DNA of 64,000 nucleotides. Origin: Streptosporangium canum (GTDB lineage: Bacteria; Actinomycetota; Actinomycetes; Streptosporangiales; Streptosporangiaceae). A model generated the notes under the pieces. The model worked only from the letters and a program-made list of their open reading frames with translations. It made no database searches and was not told the DNA's origin. This document shows positions 59,641 to 64,000 of this stretch, piece after piece (the first letter of the stretch is position 1; each line of letters starts with the position of its first letter). The position numbers and the translations under genes are program-made. The stretch covers positions 124,001 through 188,000 of the forward strand of contig NZ_FOQY01000001.1 in NCBI RefSeq assembly GCF_900113865.1. Direction: 5' to 3'.

Positions 59641-60926
59641 CAGGCGGGCAGATGCCGGGGCGTGGCCGTGGTGGAGGGCGCGGAGACCTCGACCACGGTG
59701 CCGGTGTGACGGGCGTGTTCGGCTGCCCAGACGACGTGGTGGGAGGCGATCGACTCCTGCGGGCCGGAGGTGATGAGGGTGTGGTTGCCGGTGGCGACGG
59801 CGGCCAGGAAGGCGCGGATGAGTTCGGTGTCGGCGCCGCCGTGGCCGTCGGCCGCCGAGGCGCCGCCGTCGGGATCGAAGTCGATGATCTCCTGGCTGTC
59901 GGTGAGGAAGTCGTGGACGGTGAGGGTGCGGCCGTCGCCGTCGATGCTGCCGAGGGTGCCGAAGACCCGGGTCTTGCGGAAGTCGAGGGCGGTGAAGGCG
60001 GTCATGGTGAAGGAGGCGGTGACGCCACCGTCGTATTCGAGGTTGACGACCTGGTGGTCGACGACGTCGTTGCGCCCGGCGTAGACGCAGGTGCCGTACG
60101 GGCCGTCCTGAAGTGCCTTGCGCAGCCCCTCAGGGGTGGGGTCGTCGGTCAGGACGCCGAGCGGCCACTGCCGGTAGACGGGGTCGTGGAGGAAACGTTC
60201 GTAGATGCGGAGTGCGGAGTAGGCGCAGGAGGGTTCCACGGGGCAGTCCAGGCAGCGGGTGGTCGCGCCGGGCGGGCGGTTGTCCGGCCGGAAGTGGAAC
60301 AGGCCGCCGAAGGAGGAGACGCGGGTGACGGGGCGGCCGATGATGTGGCCCAGCCAGTCGATGTCGTGGCTGGATTTGGCCAGCAGCATCGACGACGATT
60401 CGGCTTCGACGGCCCATTGGCCACGCACGTAGGAGTGGGCATGGTGCCACCAGCCGACCGGTTCGAGGTGTTCGACGCTGACGATCTGGCCGATGCGGCC
60501 GGAGTCGGTGATGGCCTTGAGACGGCGGGAGTAGGGGGTGTAGCGCAGCACGTGGCAGACGGCCAGCAGCACGTCGTTGTCTACGGCGGCGGCCACGATG
60601 CGCTCGGCGTCGGACGGGGTGGGCGCCATGGGCTTTTCCAGCAGCAGGGCGTAGCCGCGTTCGGCCAGTGCCACGGCCGGGTCGGCGTGCAGCCGGTCCG
60701 GGGTGGCGATGATGGCGGCGTCGGCCAGGCGCGGCTGGGCGGCCAGCTCTTCCCAGACGGGGTAGACGTGCTCGGCCGGGACGGCGAACTCGGCGGCGAT
60801 CGCCGCGCGGCGGGCCGGATCCGGGTCGGCGATGGCCACCACCTTGCCGGTGCCTTCGGCGGCGGCGATGCGCGCATAGGCGGTCCCGCGTGCTCCGGCC
60901 CCCACGATCGCCAGAGTGACAGTCAT
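59640..60926 (-). CDS. Gfo/Idh/MocA-family dehydrogenase
   Basis: 428 residues. LAIVGAGARGTAYARIAAAE is the NAD(P) Rossmann motif; LLLEKPMAPTPSDAERIV carries the EKP motif with the catalytic Lys; SHDIDWLGHIIG gives the His region. A four-Cys-like CLDCPVEPSCAY segment (about 232-243) could bind metal and is seen in some sugar dehydrogenases. It is the last gene of the sugar ABC operon, 12 bases after the permease, and probably oxidises the imported sugar. Confidence 0.9.
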   Translation of the reverse strand: MTVTLAIVGAGARGTAYARIAAAEGTGKVVAIADPDPARRAAIAAEFAVPAEHVYPVWEELAAQPRLADAAIIATPDRLHADPAVALAERGYALLLEKPMAPTPSDAERIVAAAVDNDVLLAVCHVLRYTPYSRRLKAITDSGRIGQIVSVEHLEPVGWWHHAHSYVRGQWAVEAESSSMLLAKSSHDIDWLGHIIGRPVTRVSSFGGLFHFRPDNRPPGATTRCLDCPVEPSCAYSALRIYERFLHDPVYRQWPLGVLTDDPTPEGLRKALQDGPYGTCVYAGRNDVVDHQVVNLEYDGGVTASFTMTAFTALDFRKTRVFGTLGSIDGDGRTLTVHDFLTDSQEIIDFDPDGGASAADGHGGADTELIRAFLAAVATGNHTLITSGPQESIASHHVVWAAEHARHTGTVVEVSAPSTTATPRHLPA

Positions 60927-60938
60927 GAAGATTTCCCC

Positions 60939-61745
60939 CTATTTGACGGCGCCGGCGAGGATGCCCTTGACGAAGTGGCGCTGGAAGAACAGGTAGAGCA
61001 GGACGATCGGGGTGATGATGATGATCGTGCCGGCGGACAGCAACGGGATGTTCTTGCCGAACTGCTGGACGAACTTGCCCAGCCCGGACGGCGCGGTGCG
61101 CATGGCGGGGTCCTGGATGAGGATCAGCGCCAGCAGGAAGTGGTTCCAGGCCCACATGAAGTACAGCAGGCCGAGCGTGGTCAGCGCGGGCCAGGCGGTG
61201 GGCAGCAGCACCCGGGTGAGCACCCGACTGCTGGAGGCGCCGTCCATCTGAGCGGCCTCGGTGAGCTCCTTGGGCAGCGATTCGAAATGGCTGCGCATCC
61301 AGAACACGCCGAACGGCATGAACGCGCCGATCAGCGGCAGGATGACCGCCCAGTAGCTGTTGAGCAGGCCGATCGAGCGCAGGTCGTAGTAGAGCGGAAT
61401 GACGATCGCTTCGTACGGCAGCGCCAGGCCGAGCATGAGCAGCGCGAACAGCGGCCCCTTGGCGCGCAGCTCCATGGTGGCCATGCCGTATCCGGCGAGG
61501 GTGGCCAGGACGAGGGAGAGCGGCACGACGCCGAGGGCGATGACGGCGCTGGATTTGAGCAGCGCGGCGAAACCCGCACTGCTCCAGGCGGTGGCGAAGT
61601 TCTCCCAGTGCGGGTCGCTCGGCCACTCCAGGCCCGGGGTGAGGTTCGACTCGGGCTGCAGGGCGGCGCTGAGGATCGCCAGGAACGGCAGCACGACGCT
61701 GGCGGCGGCCGTGAGCAGCGCCAGCCGGGTCAGGTGTCGGCTCAT
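60939..61745 (-). CDS. Sugar ABC transporter permease (MalG-type)
   Basis: 268 residues with six TM helices. EAAQMDGASSSRVLTRVLLP is the EAA loop that docks to the ATPase. The C-terminus FFQRHFVKGILAGAVK is the MalG-type end. It follows the MalF-type permease with a 3-base gap. No ATPase gene is in the window, so a shared MsiK-type ATPase is likely, as usual in actinomycetes. Confidence 0.93.
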   Translation of the reverse strand: MSRHLTRLALLTAAASVVLPFLAILSAALQPESNLTPGLEWPSDPHWENFATAWSSAGFAALLKSSAVIALGVVPLSLVLATLAGYGMATMELRAKGPLFALLMLGLALPYEAIVIPLYYDLRSIGLLNSYWAVILPLIGAFMPFGVFWMRSHFESLPKELTEAAQMDGASSSRVLTRVLLPTAWPALTTLGLLYFMWAWNHFLLALILIQDPAMRTAPSGLGKFVQQFGKNIPLLSAGTIIIITPIVLLYLFFQRHFVKGILAGAVK

Positions 61746-61748
61746 GTC

Positions 61749-62645
61749 TCATCGCTCCCTGGTCAGGCGGTTGAGCCCGTACATGACCGCGCAGGTCAGC
61801 AGGCTCAGCACGGTGGCCAGCGCGCACGCGGTGCCGACCCGGCCGGCGGTGAAGACGAGCTGATAGATCTGCACTCCGGGGACCATGGTGGTGTAGCCGG
61901 GGCCGCCGCCGGTCATCACGTAGACCACGTCGAAGCTGGCCAGGGCGGCGATGACGGTGACGGTCGCGGCCACGGCGATCTCCTTGCGCAGCCCGGGCAC
62001 GGTGACGTGCCAGAACTCGCGGATCGGGCCGCAGCCTTCGACCTTGGCCGCCTCGTACAGCGAGGGTTCGATCTTGCCGATGCCCGACAGCAGCAGCAGG
62101 AAGCACAATCCGGTGCTGACCCAGGTGCCGACCAGGCCCACGGCGGGGTAGGCGAGGGTGAAGTCGCCCAGCCAGGAGCTGTCCAGGCCGAGCGGGCCGT
62201 CGGCGCTGTAGATCCATTTCCAGATGACGCCGACGGCGACCAGTGGCAGGACCTGCGGCAGGAACAAGATCGTGCGGATGAGCGGCATGGCCTTCCACGG
62301 GGTCGCGGCCACCAGCGCGGCCAGCACCAGGCCGATCCCGATCGGCAGGACCGAGTAGAAGACGATGAAGCCGAAGGCGTGCAGCAGGGAGCTACGCAGG
62401 GCGGGGTCGGCGAAGACCTCGATGTAATTGGCCAGGCCGGCCCAGGTGGCCACGCCGATGCCGTTCCATTCCCACAGGGAGATCCAGAGGCTGTGCAGCC
62501 AGGGAACGATGACGAAGGCGGCGTAGAAGACAAGCGCGGGCAGCACGTACAGCAGCGGCGTCAGCCTGCCCCGGCGACGCCGGCGCGGCCGGAGGGCGGT
62601 TTCCCGTCCGGCCCGGTGCGCCGGCAGCACGGCGGTGTCAGCCAT
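61749..62645 (-). CDS. Sugar ABC transporter permease (MalF-type)
   Basis: 298 residues from ATG 62645, overlapping the binding-protein stop by 8 bases (ATGGCTGA). Six TM helices; EAAKVEGCGPIREFWHVTVP is the EAA loop. N-terminal Arg-rich tail. It works with the MalG-type permease and the lipoprotein upstream. Confidence 0.93.
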   Translation of the reverse strand: MADTAVLPAHRAGRETALRPRRRRRGRLTPLLYVLPALVFYAAFVIVPWLHSLWISLWEWNGIGVATWAGLANYIEVFADPALRSSLLHAFGFIVFYSVLPIGIGLVLAALVAATPWKAMPLIRTILFLPQVLPLVAVGVIWKWIYSADGPLGLDSSWLGDFTLAYPAVGLVGTWVSTGLCFLLLLSGIGKIEPSLYEAAKVEGCGPIREFWHVTVPGLRKEIAVAATVTVIAALASFDVVYVMTGGGPGYTTMVPGVQIYQLVFTAGRVGTACALATVLSLLTCAVMYGLNRLTRER

Positions 62646-63936
62646 GGGTCTTGGCCCACTCGTCCTGGATGGCGGTGATGAAGCCGGCCGGGTCGTTCTT
62701 GCCACCGATCAGCTCCTGGGTGGCGGCGGTCAGTTTGTCGTTCATGGTGGCGGTGGCGTTGTTGTTGAAACCGACCAACCCGTCGTCAGTGTTGACCTTG
62801 GTCCAGGCGGCCGCGATGTCGGCCATCACGGTGCCGGTCTCGGGCTTGGCGGCGGCCGGGTCGGCGGGCATGAAGCCGGCCTTGAACTCCTCGGCCGAGG
62901 CCTCGGGCGAGTGCAGGAAGTCCAAGAACGCCGCGGCGGCATCGGGGCTCTTGCTCTTGGCGGAGATCGCGTACGCCACGGAGGTGCCGATGGCGGTTGC
63001 CTTGGCGCCGGGGAAGGCGAAGAAGCCGGCCTCGGCCTTCAGCCCGTCGCCGATCTTGGCGGCGTCCCAGTTGCCGTCGATGAAGAAGACGCCCTCGCCC
63101 TTGATGAACTTGGTCGCCGCGCCCTGCAGGTCGACGCCGTTGGCGTCCTTGGGCAGGTAGCCCTTCTGGGCCCAGTCGAGCAGCTTCTGCGCGCCCGAGC
63201 GGTTGCCCGCGGTGTCGAAGCTGGCGCCCTTCTGGCCGAAGGTCCACTTCGCGGCGTTCTCGGCGCCGTCCTGCGACTGGCCGATGAGCTGGACGGTGAA
63301 GGAAGCGTGGCCCTGGGCGTTGCCGAGCTGCAGCGGCAGCTCGCCGGCGGCCTTGGCCTTGGCGAGGGCGGCCTCGAAGTCGGCCGGCGTGGCCGGCGGG
63401 GCGGTGATGCCGAGCTTGGCGGCCTTGGCCTTGTTGTAGTAGACGCCCACGATGGAGAAGCCGGCCGGGGCGGCGTACAGGTCGCCGCTGCCCAGCGTGC
63501 TGCCGTCGGCGGCCACCCGCCACTGGGCCAGCTGAGTGCTGGGGTAGGCCTTGTCCCAGCCGTAGGCCTTCTCATAGGCGGCCAGGTTGCGCACCAGCCC
63601 GTCCTTGACGGTGGTGCCCACCGAGTTGAGCAGCGCGATGTCCGGCGCCTGGTCGGAGGTCAGCGACAGGTTGAGGCTCTTGTTGTAGTCGTCGTAGTTG
63701 GTGTCGGTGTAGTTGATCGTGATGTTGGGGTGCTTGGCCTGGAAGGCGGTGATGATCGCCTTGATCGCGGCGCCGGACTCCGGCGTGGAGACCAGTGACA
63801 GTGTCACCTTCTCGGCGGGGGCGCCGGTCTGCACCGGGCCGCTGGGCTGCGCGGCGGGCGCGCTCGTGCTGCCTGGCGCGCAGGAGGCGGTCAGCGTGGC
63901 CACGGCCGCGATGGTGAGCATCTTGTGGATCTTCAT
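62638..63936 (-). CDS. Sugar ABC transporter substrate-binding lipoprotein
   Basis: 432 residues. Signal peptide MKIHKMLTIAAVATLTASCA with lipobox LTASC (Cys19). Type-1 family solute-binding fold: VTLSLVSTPESGAAIKAIIT, APDIALLNSVGTTVKDG, GVFFIDGNWDAAKIGDGLKA, and C-terminal KSPDAAAAFLDFLHSPEASA. It captures a sugar or oligosaccharide outside the membrane. It is the first gene of the operon; the promoter must lie beyond 63937. The ligand is unknown. Confidence 0.93.
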   Translation of the reverse strand: MKIHKMLTIAAVATLTASCAPGSTSAPAAQPSGPVQTGAPAEKVTLSLVSTPESGAAIKAIITAFQAKHPNITINYTDTNYDDYNKSLNLSLTSDQAPDIALLNSVGTTVKDGLVRNLAAYEKAYGWDKAYPSTQLAQWRVAADGSTLGSGDLYAAPAGFSIVGVYYNKAKAAKLGITAPPATPADFEAALAKAKAAGELPLQLGNAQGHASFTVQLIGQSQDGAENAAKWTFGQKGASFDTAGNRSGAQKLLDWAQKGYLPKDANGVDLQGAATKFIKGEGVFFIDGNWDAAKIGDGLKAEAGFFAFPGAKATAIGTSVAYAISAKSKSPDAAAAFLDFLHSPEASAEEFKAGFMPADPAAAKPETGTVMADIAAAWTKVNTDDGLVGFNNNATATMNDKLTAATQELIGGKNDPAGFITAIQDEWAKTHG

Positions 63937-64000
63937 GAGGGTCTTTCGGTAGGGTGGCAGGCCGGTAGCGTCCGCACGCCGAATGGCCGCAAAGTGGATA

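Noticed and set aside
58805-59773. 322-codon plus-strand open frame
   Set aside because: It runs through intergenic DNA, the antisense of a TetR relic and part of the Gfo/Idh gene; only the 59447-59640 part looks coding and was listed as a fragment.

Overview
The window is high-GC chromosomal DNA from a filamentous actinomycete. It carries a WhiB2/WhmD-type developmental regulator, the complete coenzyme F420 core set (fbiA, fbiB and a fused fbiC), many LytR-CpsA-Psr and wall-glycan genes, a DUF397/XRE remnant, and GTG/TTG starts with GTGA/ATGA stop-start overlaps. Gene content and order (DUF5719 protein - large GT2 - whiB - fbiA - fbiB - NDP-sugar pyrophosphorylase) fit a Streptosporangiaceae-like organism, but the genus cannot be fixed from sequence alone. 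I saw no rRNA, tRNA, CRISPR array, complete transposon or integrase.

Layout. 0-4 kb: a truncated secreted DUF5719-like protein, a 954-aa glycosyltransferase with a polytopic membrane half, and whiB2 with a recognisable promoter and intrinsic terminator. 4-9 kb: a membrane protein with a long Gln/Pro repeat tail, divergent from fbiA-fbiB. 9-11.3 kb: two duplicated tiny membrane-protein genes and a solute-binding/VWA protein. 11.4-14.2 kb: an RloA/RloB (AbiL-like) putative phage-defence pair sitting between two copies of the 3' end of fbiC, followed by intact fbiC. 17-34.7 kb: a large surface-glycan region with an AlkA-like glycosylase, a mannose-1-P guanylyltransferase-like enzyme, GT4 and GT2 transferases, two divergent LPG-synthase-type membrane paralogues, a methyltransferase, two GT-C-like membrane proteins, an LCP ligase and an acyltransferase-3. 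34.7-36.1 kb: an ECF sigma factor and its membrane partner. 37-48.5 kb: a compact set that looks like a polyol-phosphate polymer or unusual phosphoglycolipid pathway: PfkB kinase, GT2, two CDP-alcohol phosphotransferases, a sn-glycerol-1-phosphate dehydrogenase-like enzyme, a CTP-transferase-like enzyme, DUF5941, a CDP-ribitol synthase-like fusion and a TagF-like polymerase. 48.5-55 kb: a second LCP protein, a STAS anti-anti-sigma factor, an intact PIN-domain TA pair, an acyl-CoA dehydrogenase and UDP-glucose dehydrogenase. 55-59.6 kb: an OmpA-type lipoprotein, then a decayed segment of regulator and enzyme remnants around an intact MarR gene. 59.6-64 kb: a Gfo/Idh dehydrogenase with a sugar ABC importer.

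Themes. Most genes serve envelope polymer assembly: NDP-sugar supply, membrane glycosyltransferases, LCP transfer to peptidoglycan and teichoic-acid-like backbone synthesis. The most notable local structures are the fbiC-flanked RloAB cassette (net 2637 bp), the CDP-alcohol/G1P-dehydrogenase cluster, the internally deleted vapC beside an intact antitoxin gene, and the sigma-factor gene with no conventional start codon in frame.
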